This document shows, piece by piece, positions 10,985 to 22,195 of a stretch of DNA of 64,000 nt. A model generated the notes under the pieces. It had not been told where the DNA came from and did not search any database. It saw only the letters and a program-made list of their open reading frames with translations. The position numbers and the translations under genes were made by a program. This DNA comes from Sarcocystis neurona (lineage: Eukaryota > Apicomplexa > Conoidasida > Eucoccidiorida > Sarcocystidae). The stretch spans positions 2,767,877 to 2,831,876 of the forward strand of contig KL647302.1 in NCBI GenBank assembly GCA_000727475.1, in the 5' to 3' direction. Positions within the stretch are counted from its first letter, which is position 1; each line of letters begins with the position of its first letter.

Positions 10985-13900
10985 ATGGGCAACATCCTGA
11001 GTTTCGATGAAGCCCCCTGTGGCTCAACGCTAAACTGGTGCCAGAGGGTAGCTCTGAGACTCTGGGGTATCTCAGGTTTCCTCGGAAAATGGGACCGCAA
11101 ACAGCAGAAACTACAACGCTTGTCTTCACAGACTGACAGAATTGTGGGGGGATTCCCAGTTGGATGGCGGACAAAAGGAGAGCTCCCGCTGCCCAGTTTG
11201 TGGTGTTCGTCGCCCTTCGTGTTTGTCTCCAGGACTTTCGTTAACCCCACGGCAGTCCCCCCTCTCCTTCCTCCGTGTGACCTATGCCACGAAGGCGACT
11301 GCAAGGCGTGGAGTAGGATGGGTGCACATCCTCTCCATAATGTGACTACTTCAAGCGTGTCTTCCCATACCACATCAGCCGGCAGCTCAGGGGTTCCAGC
11401 CGCTGAAAGAAATGCTTTAGTGGAGGTCGACGGACCGCCGGCTGTCCACGACTCAACCAAAAAGAGTTTCGCGCAAGCGAAGAAGAGCGCAGACAAGCGG
11501 TCCCCCACAACGGCAGGGACATCATGCGTTGACGACGGTGGTACTGCAACACCGAAGAGAGATGGAATAGGATTGTCTCAAGCGGCAGAAGATCGCAGTC
11601 CTGGGGATAACAGTTCTGTGAAACCAGTCAGTAAGACAAGCATACGCATAACGTTTCCCATGGATAACTGGGGTTACGCCAGAAGATGCCGCCTTCTGGC
11701 ACCTGGTATTACCAGGTCTGGTCGTCTTGTGTAGTACGATGAATATTTCACACCATTATTATCTGATTATTCATGTGCTCTTCCTCGTCCGCTTACTACT
11801 TCTACCACTACTACTCCTACTACTACTATTACCAGTGCTTACAAACCTCCTCTTCTCCTCCTCCTACTGCTACTGCACCTACGACAACCACTACTCTTGC
11901 TACTACTGGTATTACTACTACTACTACCTCTACTACCACTGCCAGTACTGGTACCACTTCTGCTGATACACACACAAAGCGGACGAAAGCGACGGGACAA
12001 AACCATACTCTGTGTTTTGCACACAGTGCACCGCATATGCGTCACGAAATAGAAGAGACTAAAAGTATCATTCCTTTTTTGCTGCATCGCGGGACTCACG
12101 CGTATGTAACACAGTTGCTTTCGGCTAAAGTTAAGTTTATTCTTCATACCCTGATTCTTCCGCATTTACGCTTTGAATTCCAGTGTGTCTACTCTTTGAA
12201 CGCGTAGAACAGCTAGGACGCTGTGGATTGGCACATGTGGCAGCTTTCCAAAGTGTGAAACCCTTTGCTGCAACTGCTACAACTACCCTTTGTGCGGAAG
12301 AGGCTGTTCCCGCTTAGGCGTCTCCGACAACTGCTGCCATGACTCCAGGTTCCCTCCTCGTGCGCGAATGCTGGTCACTTTCCAGTCGAGTGTAAACCAT
12401 CTCGCCAGTTGTCGGACGGAAAGGCAGACACACACAACACCAGTGCGTGTACACACGCGATTCTGGAAGGAACTGAAGCAGGTCGTCTCCCGACGCCGAC
12501 GGGTACGGTTTAATCCCCGCTGTCGAAGGTCCGGCACTCAACTGAATGGGCATTTCCGCGGACTCTGCATCGGGATATTACAGAAAAGAGTAAATTTGCT
12601 GATCTCTTTGCGCTCTTATGCTTTCTTCCTTAATGGGACGCCGGAAGAGGTGGGGTACGCTAGGCGCAGGTAGTTCTCTATGCGTAGCGTTCTCGCGTTT
12701 CGAAGAGCGCATATCTAAACGCTGACAACGTGCAGTAAGCAATTATTTGACTGGGTATATGTAAGGAACCAATGGACCTACTTAATAAGGGAAATGGTTA
12801 TGAATGGGCCACGAGTACAATGATCTCTTCCTCTACTTCTGTAACTCACGTGTGCAACAACATGTGGAATTAAACGAAACTAAGTCATTCTGAGCTCTTG
12901 TCTAAGACGTGACGTCCGTGGGATTCAGTGTGGCACATATGCGCGGCTTCTGGCATGTCTGCAGGAGTTTCTTCAAAAGAATGCAATGCATTTTCGGAGC
13001 TACCTGGGTCGAAGATCTCGAACTGCCGCTCTGCAGATTGTGGTTGTACCATAATCCCCAGATGTGGTAGTTCGGGTCGCACAGCGCAGAAGAATGACCA
13101 AGACTGGTCAGCTGCAGCGTCTGATAGAATGGTGCGAGCACCTGGGGGACAGGGTGACAATTACGAAATGTGCGGGTGTGTAAACTCTACTTTTAATAAT
13201 CAGAAAGATCTTCTGCCTTCAAAGGCAGCAACGGCTGCTGTTGTGCCTAACGATGTGTCGAGCACCGGAAACCCTTGTTTTTCACCACGGTATGCAGTCG
13301 AGCCACGAGAGGGAACGGTTGTTCTCTCAGGTCCGTCCCCACGTAGGGCCCAGATCAAGTTGCTCCATTCACAACTGCCACAAGGGGCCACCCGCACCTG
13401 TACGCAGACCTCCGGAAATCTTAGCTCCGTACAGTCTAGGCCTCGTCCTGTAGCGGTGTACCCTCGTAGCCAACGATTATTTAAAGGCGCAACCGCGTCC
13501 ACGTCAGATTCATTTGACGATCAGTTCAGTGCCGACTGTGTCCCTGCCGAGGTCACGGATCTCTCGAGCTTGAAACAAGGAGCTATGTGTCGAGTTCATG
13601 ACAGTGATACGTATATTCGCATGGCAACGTTGTCGTATGAGCAGCCTCCCAATCGCACGGTAAAAAGAAAGCGCAGTCTTGAAGTAGAGAGGCGGCCGTT
13701 CAAAAGTCCAGAATTGCTAAAAGATCATAAGAGTGTGGAGTGCATTGGGGCTTTTGAGACTCTTACAACACCGACTACAGAAGCCAACAGAGAGTCTGAG
13801 CGACAACATATCCACTTGATACAAGCAGGGGAAAGAACGAATGAACGACCGAGTCACACGCTCGCGGGACCACGAAAGAGCTCAGGAGTAGAACGGTGTA

Positions 13901-16301
13901 GAAAGAGGGAAAGCGGACAGTATGAAGAAGCACGTTGTAGATGCTATAACAACGTCGCACCAGCGCGAAGAGAGATGACATCTATACAGAACGTATGTGG
14001 CTCTCCTAAGGTATTCGGATTATGTGAAAAAGAGCACGGGTCAGCGCCGGCGTGTAAGATCGCGGCACGCAAAAATTCGGTGGGCTCCCGTTCCGAGGCG
14101 ACACGTCGAGTCGAACGAGGTGACGAGGCAAGCCGGTCATGCGCGCACCTGAGGAGATCTAGCGGTTGTCACAGAAGGAGAAAGGCACGGAGAGAAGGAC
14201 AAGAACACAGAACGCGAAGCTTGCGGCACGGTGAGTGCAGATGGCCAGCTCTTGTCCTGGCAAGTAAGAGTGCCGGCAGCTCTTACCTCTTTGAAGCACT
14301 TCGTCCTCCTTCGACTTCCAGAGGGATATGGGCGTTGCGAGTTGTAGGTCACAGTGCCACGGGATGCTAACTTATCCAGCTCAGTCCGAGCAGAATGGGC
14401 GCTTTGTTCAGAGAGAGCGTGCTGCGGCTTCCGATACTCCCCGTCGTTGCATGTCTCTTGTGATACCGGTGCCACACGTGCACAGAAAAATTACCGCCTT
14501 TTTTGCGTCGTGCTGGACTGGACCCTGAGCGAGCGTCGGTAGCGTACGTTCACTTGTACCTTGATATTTGGTATGCCGCTAGTCACGTACCTTATGGAGA
14601 CGTTGCCTGGAGGCGTTGCCTTGTGCTTTAAAACCAGATTGTCGCCAAGAAAGTACAGGGGCCGGGAGGGAAGAGCGACGTTCGCGAGACCAAGATTCAA
14701 AAAATACAGTTGCCACGCTTGAACAGAGACCTAGCTGTATCACTCGGTTCGAATGTCCCCAGCGGGACTGCAGGAGCGACGGTGCTGCTTCCTCGAAGCA
14801 GGGGGTCGACCAGCTTCAGCATCGTGGTTTGTCATTCGAGAACTTTGTTGTTTCTGCGGGAGGGGTGTCTTCCGCTCAATCTGTCGAATTCTGCGAGGAG
14901 TGGAGAGGTCTAACCTACGAGACTTCTTCGCAGCAACAGGGAAATTCCTTGTCTCCCAAGAATGCAGCGAATTCCGACACTGTTGGTCCTCTTGTATACC
15001 TGCCGCCATGCGTGCAAAATGCAGATGAGCGCAGAGCGACCTCTGCTGTAGGCAGCCCTATCGTGGGTACAAAGATGGCGAAAGCGGGTGCGAACTTGCA
15101 CCGCTACAAGGAACCACTGAGATCACATATAATGTCAGATGCTTGCTTGTCTGTCCCACACAGCCAGACCAGTCCCTTGCCCTCTCACACAGGAAACACG
15201 TTTAAACACGGGCAAAGAATCAGCCTGTCTTTGAAGGGGCTGGATATCGCGTCAAACCCACATGACTCTCCGCGGTCCCCGGTGGACTATACCCGTCGCC
15301 GACTCCACGAGGAAGCACAAACACTATCCGACACCAACGTATGCCAGCCTTCCGACCTGTTGGACAAAGGGGCGAAATTTCTACAACAGCGGAAGTTCAC
15401 TTTCCGACCTGTGAAAGCACTTGAGAGCTACGGACCCTGCGAACACTCGCGTGATTCCCGTCATTTGCATCGGCGCTGCCACACGGACGCTTCGTGCGAA
15501 CAGCCAAGTCTGGGGGGACAGGGGTCACACGGGAGCATTGGTCACGGGGAAGGAGACGGTAAAAAAGCGGAGACACCCCGGAGCCTTCGGTTGCAAGCGT
15601 TCTTTAGTCTACCAATGGAGAAGAATCGCAGCATCCTCGAGAGCACCGGAAGTCTCCGATCGGAAGAGGAAAGTGTCTCTTCTTCCCAGGGCAGCAAAGA
15701 AGCAGCTACATCTACCTCAGTGCTGGGAAGAGAACCCGGCCCTTCGGTGTCTAGCAGTCGATCATTACAATTTCCATCCTCCCGAGATATGAGCACCGGT
15801 GACTTCAGTAGAGTCTCTGGGGATGCTGAGAGATGCGCTGAGGTTTCTATGCGGAAAAACTCGTATACACACGTTGAAGACCTGCCTGCCAGTGCGACTT
15901 CAATTAGAATGTCTATGAAGAAATGTGCCTGCAAACCGTCGACTCAAGACCTGCAGCGTGGTAGGTCTTGGAAAGCACGGAAATTTCGTTGTTTCCAGCC
16001 GACATTGTCGATAAACGACCCACACGAGAATTTGGAAGCTGAAAGGTCATTGACAGTATTGAGGGGCTGTGAAGAGGAGACCCATGTCACAAGAGAGCAC
16101 AAAAGTATGCCGGTCGCGCGCAAACATCAAAAGCAAAGAGGATCAAGCTCGGTGTGTCCCGGGGAAAAAAGGCAGAGGCAAGCCGAAGCGGCCGCAGACC
16201 CTGCGAGCAACGTTGTGGAGTCCCGAACGGAGAAAAGGCGGTTTCAATCGGTGTTCGAACGCCTCTACAGCCTCAGACACAACAGAGAGAGGCTTACTTG
16301 A
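10985..16301 (+). CDS. Three-exon gene for a ~1228-residue N-myristoylated, mostly disordered protein
   Basis: Exon 1 is 10985-11705, exon 2 is 12929-14230 and exon 3 is 14638-16301. Both introns are phase 1: CCTG|GTATTA to ATTCAG (giving Val) and CACG|GTGAGT to AAACCAG (giving Asp). The ATG gives MGNILSF, which fits the MGxxxS/T N-myristoylation consensus with Ser at position 6, so membrane attachment in the pellicle or on vesicles is likely; that is inference. The remainder is Ser/Arg/Lys/Thr-rich and low in hydrophobics, with scattered cysteines and basic patches (RTVKRKRSLEVERRP, SGCHRRRKARREGQEH) and a C terminus FERLYSLRHNRERLT. No enzyme domain is visible. Intron 1 (about 1.2 kb) contains an imperfect ACT/TAC tract. 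The length, complex composition and phase agreement make the model strong. Confidence 0.75.
11790..11965. repeat. Imperfect CTA/TAC trinucleotide tract in an intron
   Basis: C/T/A-rich sequence dominated by ACT/CTA/TAC triplets interrupted by TCC and TGC. It lies in the first intron of the 10985 gene. The strand asymmetry (almost no G) is marked. Confidence 0.8.
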
Positions 16302-16606
16302 CCGCGCACCCACTTCTTGACCCGTGTGGAGGAGGTGGATTCAATCGTTTGGTTCTTCAAGAACGCACAGTGGAGGAAAAACTGCAAACCACTGCTTTCT
16401 AAGGTGCATGTGAAATTCATTCGAGGACAAGCGTTGGCAGTGTCGAGAGAGGCAAGGAAAAAAGCAGAACCTCGGAGGTTCTTCAACGTCTGATAGTGAC
16501 CTCCTTGCCGACTTGTACTGTGGCATCCTTGCTGGTGCAGATTTATATCTGCCCGCCCTGCACCACTTTTAAGTTCCACAGCGTTCAGTGGGCCTCCGTT
16601 CGCTGT

Positions 16607-16877
16607 GTTTTCCCTAGGCGTCTCCTGCGCTTCGGAACATCACCCGCAGCCGCAGCAAATAATTCTGCGGTTTCTTTGGTCCGTGATGCGCTGGAATTTC
16701 TCAACTTCTATGAGCTACCACGCAGTAGAAAAACAAGGAAACGGTCTGTCCAGAGGTGTTCTGGAGATGCAACATGACGCCTGTTACCTCACCTGGCACC
16801 CCCTGCTGCGTCGGGCGGCGTTGAACCGGATGGAAGCGGCACTTTCTCCTGAGGAGTTATACGGAGGTGTGATAGAG
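16607..16877 (+). CDS. 5' or internal exon of an unidentified gene
   Basis: The sequence ends at an excellent donor (ATAGAG|GTAATT) in phase 0. The preceding frame reads MQHDACYLTWHPLLRRAALN and EAALSPEELYGGVIE, which is coding-like. An in-frame ATG at 16710 (MSYHAVEKQGNGL) could be the start, or the exon may begin after acceptor TTTCCCTAG at 16606. A second frame over 16607-16755 (SLVRDALEFLNFYELPRS) is equally protein-like, so the reading frame of the 5' part is not settled. Following exons were not fixed; open plus frames at 17365-17622 and 17683-17889 are candidates. Confidence 0.4.
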
Positions 16878-18149
16878 GTAATTAACACCGCTTTTCCCAA
16901 ACGTTCGAGTACGCGTACTGAGGCGAAAAGAATTTGCTTTTACGAGACTACTTTGTATCAAATCTACCCTATATCTTGAGCGGTGCGTCCGAAAGGGTCG
17001 GTTCGGCTGAACGCTGCAAGACGCTACCTTGATTTTCAGTAGGAGCACTGTATGGCCATACTGGCTCCAAGAAGCTGAACGATTAGTATCGTACCTGGGA
17101 AGCTCGTGTGCTTACACGAAATCAGCCTAATGATTGCAAAAAATGTATCACTGAGTCAGTGCGCAAAGACACTCACTGAATACCTTCCGTACTGATCAGC
17201 TTCACGAAAGCCAACGTTGAACCTAGAGGGACCGGCAAAGGAAGTGCTGACACATGTCCGCGGTATTTACGCTTTTAAAAGTCAAAACGCGTCGATACAG
17301 TGGAAGCCACAGGTTCGGCAGGTTGCACGGTTGACACGGAGTAGACCACAACGACGTCATCTTCGTGCTTAGCCGTCCGCATTCTCACTGGATCGTTCGT
17401 GACTCATTATTGCGCACGGCTCAGCATTTCAATAATCGACTGCATATCTTCCGGCAATGGTTACGTCAATCAGGGATATTAAAGCCAACGTGGTGCTGCA
17501 CTAGCCTTCGAATTCCGAGCGCTACGCAAACAGCTGAGACTATAAACGGATACGCTGGACCGTTTACTCTGAGAGCACAGTGGAAGTCGAATATCACTAG
17601 CACGCCACGCTACAGCAACTAATTTCAACTACAGCTAACTAGCGGCTGGTGTCGCTGCGGGATATCCCACCAGTCCCTAGCAATGGAGTGTAACAGGGCC
17701 GTAGAACCTGTGGCGTCACACGATTCACCAGTCTCGAACTGGATGGCCGGAGTAGCGGAGACTGGTACTATATCATCGCCACGAGACAGACCCTGGCTTC
17801 AAGTGTATGCTGTTCGCTGCGGTGCGAAAAACTCTAGAAGCTTCACGCACCACAACCGTACTCAAATTGCTGCCACATTAGTGAAATAGCGTTTTACCAA
17901 GAAATTTACGACTGCGCGCGACTGCGCGTCTTGCGTAGTGGCTTGTTTCAGCTTTTGTAGTGTCTTCACCCTTGCAAGAGTTTTGCCATTTATCTCCGAG
18001 GGCGATCCAGTCACAAACGCCAAGGACGTATGTGTAGATGCTTCATCTTGTGCAGCCCGTTTTACATGCGCTGAGCTTGTGCTAGGTCACCAAGCTGCGA
18101 CGTCGTGTTGTTTCATATTCACCAGCGTTCCAGTCACTTTACAGGTTCA
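16878..18149. other. Probable introns with unproven exons
   Basis: I find only short frames here. The plus frame 17365-17622 (HSHWIVRDSLLRTAQHF) and the plus frame 17683-17889 (starting MECNRAVEP) are weak exon candidates. There is no repeat, RNA gene or mobile element that I can recognise. Confidence 0.3.
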
Positions 18150-18332
18150 TTCCCGCAGTTCATCACATTCCATCCAAGCGTCCTGGACAAAACCACCTCC
18201 TTGCCAGGAGAGTGGGCAAAAATTGGGATTTTGGTGCGGGCTGTTGTCTTCGGCGTGCAAAAAGCGAATAGTTGACTTGTCCAGTAGGATATCAAACAGA
18301 AGGGGGTTCCCGTCCACAAAGTAAATTCGTAC
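18150..18332 (-). CDS. Terminal exon of a minus-strand gene of unknown function
   Basis: After an acceptor ending ACCAAGCAG the minus strand reads RIYFVDGNPLLFDILLDKS, then TIRFLHAEDNSPHQNPNF, and ends with GGGFVQDAWMECDELRE and stop TGA. The sequence alternates short strands with acidic turns and is clearly coding-like. The same frame remains open upstream to 18476. Upstream exons on the minus strand (toward 18.8 kb) were not identified. No domain assigned. Confidence 0.5.
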
Positions 18333-18740
18333 TGCTTGGTAGAAGACGAAAACGCGTGCTGGGTTCGTCAGCCTAATTGAATTAGAGGCGTGACATAAAC
18401 TCAGCGAGTGACCTTGTGCGAAACCTTCAGTCATTGCTCCGGATGACGGAAGGCTTCTGTCAACCTCAGGTACCACATATTTGTTTGAGACACGGCATCC
18501 AGAGGCCGCGCAGCGCCTAGATGAATTTGCAGTCTACTCTACTACGGCTTCGTTGCCGATGGATTACGTCAGTCACATTCATCTATGAATGAGGAGCCGC
18601 ACAAGAAGTGTGCAAGTACTATCGATGTCAGAGGCCGGCACACGCTTCGCAGCTGAGGCCGGCAGTCGTCCTGCACACCAACTGCACGATGTGTCCCCTG
18701 CAGGTGCACCGGAGAGGCGAATGGTGTAGCAATGAGCGGA

Positions 18741-18815
18741 CGTGGGATGTAAGCTTTCCTTATTTTCTGGCTGTGGGCCGTGGGATGTAAGCTTCCCCTG
18801 TTTTCTGGCTGTGCG
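18741..18815. repeat. 38-bp tandem duplication
   Basis: Two adjacent copies start CGTGGGATGTAAGCTT and end TTTTCTGGCTGTG, with a period of 38 bp and a few substitutions. No coding role is evident. Confidence 0.85.
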
Positions 18816-19782
18816 TTTTAACGGTTGTATATACATGAGAATACCTGACTACGGCGTGTCCATAGTGGCATACGTGTCGGTTCGTTGGAGCGGCGGGGAA
18901 CTTTCTCCACAAGTAAGGTATACAGGAGACACTAAGTGTCCATTAACCCTTGTGGGTCTCGTAGTGCCCACTGCCCATGTTTTTCACGAAGTCCTCACCG
19001 TTACTAAGATTATTTTTTGCGTGTGTGCGTGTGTTATGAGTTTTCACCGATTGAAAGGAGTACCCCGCTGTCCTTGGTACTAGCCACAGGGTTGCGTGCA
19101 AGTGAAAGTGTCCGTCCACCTCGAAGCTCGGGCGTAGTTCGTCTGAGGTATTTCTCGTACGTATTGGACAGACACACAGACAAGTAGAGGAAGTCTTTTG
19201 TCCTCTCGCGTCTTCAGTATTTGGTTGACGACTATTCTGTCCTCTGGAGGAGGACTATGCTCACATTCGCATGTCTACTGCAGAATTGCACCATGTGGGA
19301 CGCAGCCACGCAGGGGACTGCGCCTGCAGAGCGTGGCTGGGCTTGTACGTCAGCGCCGCCCGCTAGCTGCTCTCTCATATAGATCTTGTGTTCCATTTTT
19401 AGTCTTGTGAAATTTTTTTGGGGGGGCCTTTTCATAATCCTCAGGTGGAAATGGTGGCACTCGATTTACCGCAAGCCTACTCCGTATCTGCGGCTTAGCT
19501 GGTTCACCGCGTCTCTTCTGTCGAGTTCCTCCGGTCGACTCCGGTTACCTCTCCTCGTTTCCGACACTTACGAGAGTGTCGATTGCGCTTTTCGCAATCC
19601 CATCACTTGTTCTCTACCTCATTGTAGGCGATGCCTGGCCGTGTGCTTCTTATGCGTGTTTCGTCCATTTGTGCGTTTTCCACGCTCTGTCGAACACGGT
19701 CGTATCGTCCGGAGCGTGAACGCTAGTTCAAACCTTCGGTTTGCAGTGTCTGTCGTGCCGTCTCACCCCATCGTTTCCCACA

Positions 19783-21333
19783 ATGGTTATGACAATTCCA
19801 GCGGCTTCCTCACGCGGTGACGGCTCGATATCCGATGATGAAACGGCCATAGGGGACGTTGGGGAGAGCGTTTCTCAGATTTCGTCCAGTCGAGGGAGGC
19901 ACACGGACGTGAGCAGCGTTTGGAGCGATCGCGCAACATGGCGCGACTCATTACCTGGTTCTCCGCGATTTCTGCGGAAGATGATACGTCTCCCTTCGGG
20001 CCACTATCGCCGCCTAAGCCGGGGAAATCGTCTGCCGCTGTACGATGTCTTCTTTTCCTGCTCAATGTGCCGCCACGCTCCGCGCTACAAGGTGGTAACG
20101 CTAGCGGCGAAGCCGAGAAATGCGCGTTCCGGTTGGAAGCGCCGCCCCCAAAAAGCCGTGGCCCGCGCTCCAAGTGAAGCGTCTTCGCAATACTCCACGA
20201 CTTCCTCGAGTCCCCATCACGCGGGAAGTGCGCCGGGTGAGGCGCTCGAGGCGGCTTCTCCAAGCCCTCGCGGTTCAACGTCCCCGTCACCTTCGGATTC
20301 GCAGGCTAGGAAGAAGCGCCGCAGCGTGGACAGCGGAGCCACTTCTGGGAGCAAACAGAGCACAGGTCCGTACATTCCGTCGCCCACAGCGCCATCATCC
20401 AGATATTTCACGGCTGTGAGGATCCGTTCAATTTACCAACCCTCTCCGTCTGGAATTCCAGGCGGTCCGTTGCCACCAATCTACGCGGGAGCTCCGAACT
20501 TTCCTTCAGAGGGACGTACGCCGGCGCACACGAACTCTTTTCTTCTAAACCCAGGTTTCAGCGGACGTGAAAAGGGGCGAGGCTGGACCCCGCAGCACTA
20601 CCCTGCACCAGCATGGAGTGTGGCTTCGCAGAGAGATGCGGGCCTGCTCCCAACCGGTGAAATGATGGGCGGTTTTGGTGGCGCGGGTGAAATGCCCCCC
20701 CCGTATAGGTACGGCAGCATAGGGACAGGAGGAGGAGGAGAAGGCCAAGTAGAGTTGGGCGAAAGATTCCCCACTGGTGGGGGGCTTGCTGCGGAGGGCC
20801 CACCCTTAGGAGTAGGAGGAAGCCGGCCAAGCGGCTTTGCAGCCGCGATTAGGAGCGGCACCGGCAGCATAGTGCAGACGAAAAAGAAGGCGAGTAGAAT
20901 TGATTCTCGCCTCCACCAGCGACTATGGGGACGCCGTTATCCGAGCAAGGGAAGCTCGAGTCTTAGCCGCCGCAGCCTGATCATCTCTTCCGGTGCTCCG
21001 GTGTCCGCGCCGCCGCGTCCCGTCTCGCCGCTGTTAGTATCGGGTGAGACTCCGAACCTGCCCGCACTCACAGACACAGCACCAAAAAAAACCAGAAGTT
21101 TAACCAACACGTCTAGTTCCTCCTCTACGACAGCTCCCGTAATTCCTCGTGAGCCACCGGAACTGCCTGCTCCCAGTGATCAGCTGGGAGCGCCTCCGAC
21201 GCTGCGACAACTCAGTGCTGCCAAAGAGGAACCGATGGCCAATGAGGAGGACGAGGAAGCGGAGCAAGAAGAGGGGGAGCCTTCTACCCTCACACCAGAG
21301 AAGATTGTTGTGGAAGTCGGAACTCTGAAGTAA
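19783..21333 (+). CDS. Single-exon gene for a 516-residue disordered Ser/Pro/Gly-rich protein
   Basis: The first in-frame ATG is at 19783 (CCACAATGGTT) and the frame is open to TAA at 21333. The N terminus MVMTIPAASSRGDGSI is followed by SDDETAIGDVGESVSQI, a short ordered-looking patch LPLYDVFFSCSMCRH, basic clusters (ARKKRRSV), then long Ser/Pro/Gly-rich sequence and a very acidic segment NEEDEEAEQEEGEP just before TPEKIVVEVGTLK. There are no membrane segments or catalytic motifs. Composition (Ser/Pro plus basic and acidic blocks) would fit a scaffold or nuclear regulator, but this is inference. The frame is not driven by CAG repeats. A T/C-rich stretch at about 19370-19700 probably belongs to the 5' leader or promoter. 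Confidence 0.7.
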   Translation: MVMTIPAASSRGDGSISDDETAIGDVGESVSQISSSRGRHTDVSSVWSDRATWRDSLPGSPRFLRKMIRLPSGHYRRLSRGNRLPLYDVFFSCSMCRHAPRYKVVTLAAKPRNARSGWKRRPQKAVARAPSEASSQYSTTSSSPHHAGSAPGEALEAASPSPRGSTSPSPSDSQARKKRRSVDSGATSGSKQSTGPYIPSPTAPSSRYFTAVRIRSIYQPSPSGIPGGPLPPIYAGAPNFPSEGRTPAHTNSFLLNPGFSGREKGRGWTPQHYPAPAWSVASQRDAGLLPTGEMMGGFGGAGEMPPPYRYGSIGTGGGGEGQVELGERFPTGGGLAAEGPPLGVGGSRPSGFAAAIRSGTGSIVQTKKKASRIDSRLHQRLWGRRYPSKGSSSLSRRSLIISSGAPVSAPPRPVSPLLVSGETPNLPALTDTAPKKTRSLTNTSSSSSTTAPVIPREPPELPAPSDQLGAPPTLRQLSAAKEEPMANEEDEEAEQEEGEPSTLTPEKIVVEVGTLK

Positions 21334-22195
21334 GTTCGTCACGCCGATATCCCCGTGTCAGGCGCCTCCCCCCTACCTCGTTCTACCGGAAACATCCATG
21401 CTCGGGGAGACCAGATCTGCAAGCATTTGTATGCGTGCGGTCATACGTGCCGTGAGAGACACATACCCCATATACACATGCGAAAGACTCTCCGTCTCGG
21501 TCTCGCCTTCTTCCTGTCACTATGGAGAAACATGTATGGCTGCATACAGAGATAGTCACGCAAAAGCCACGTGGACGTTGAATAACGAGTTGTACGGGGA
21601 CGCTTCTTCACCCACAGTGCTGTCTGTACACACGGCCTCGTCGTCAGCTGCGAAGCGCCGTTTTGTCAACGGCGCTTCTGCTTTACACACACACACACAT
21701 ATCCCTACACCCATACAAACGCAAAGTCCAAAGTAATGCGGTGCCCGTGCTGTGACGTCTACTTGGGCTGCGGAGCTAGAAGCATCCCTCTTTTTTGACG
21801 AGGGCCACCATCACCGTATACGCGTGTTCTTCGGTTGTGGAAATTTATGCTGTGAGGAAAGGTGGACTGTAGAAATCACGCTGTTTTGACAGTTGCCACC
21901 GGCGTGCATCATACGTATATACTCTATACGACACACAGGAAGATGTAGATGTTCTGGCGTATATTTTGTATGGCTCGAGTGTATGTCGTCAAATACGCAT
22001 ACATGTATATATGTGTGCAACTGGACACGCATATGTATAGTGGTTGCGACCTTGGTTGCCCGCATATAAGTGTTCGCGGTCGAGGAAACACACACAGACA
22101 TCTTTTTCTTCCGCTCGTGAGAGCAGCGTGTTATCCGCACACGACGTCAACGTTTGAAAGAGCGCACTGACAGGGACTGTTTTTCCTTCGCGCAG
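21334..22195. other. Spacer with TG/TA-rich patches
   Basis: Between the single-exon gene and the next exon series I see only TG/TA/CA-rich low-complexity sequence (about 21690-21720 and 21930-22060) and no supported exon. Confidence 0.5.
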
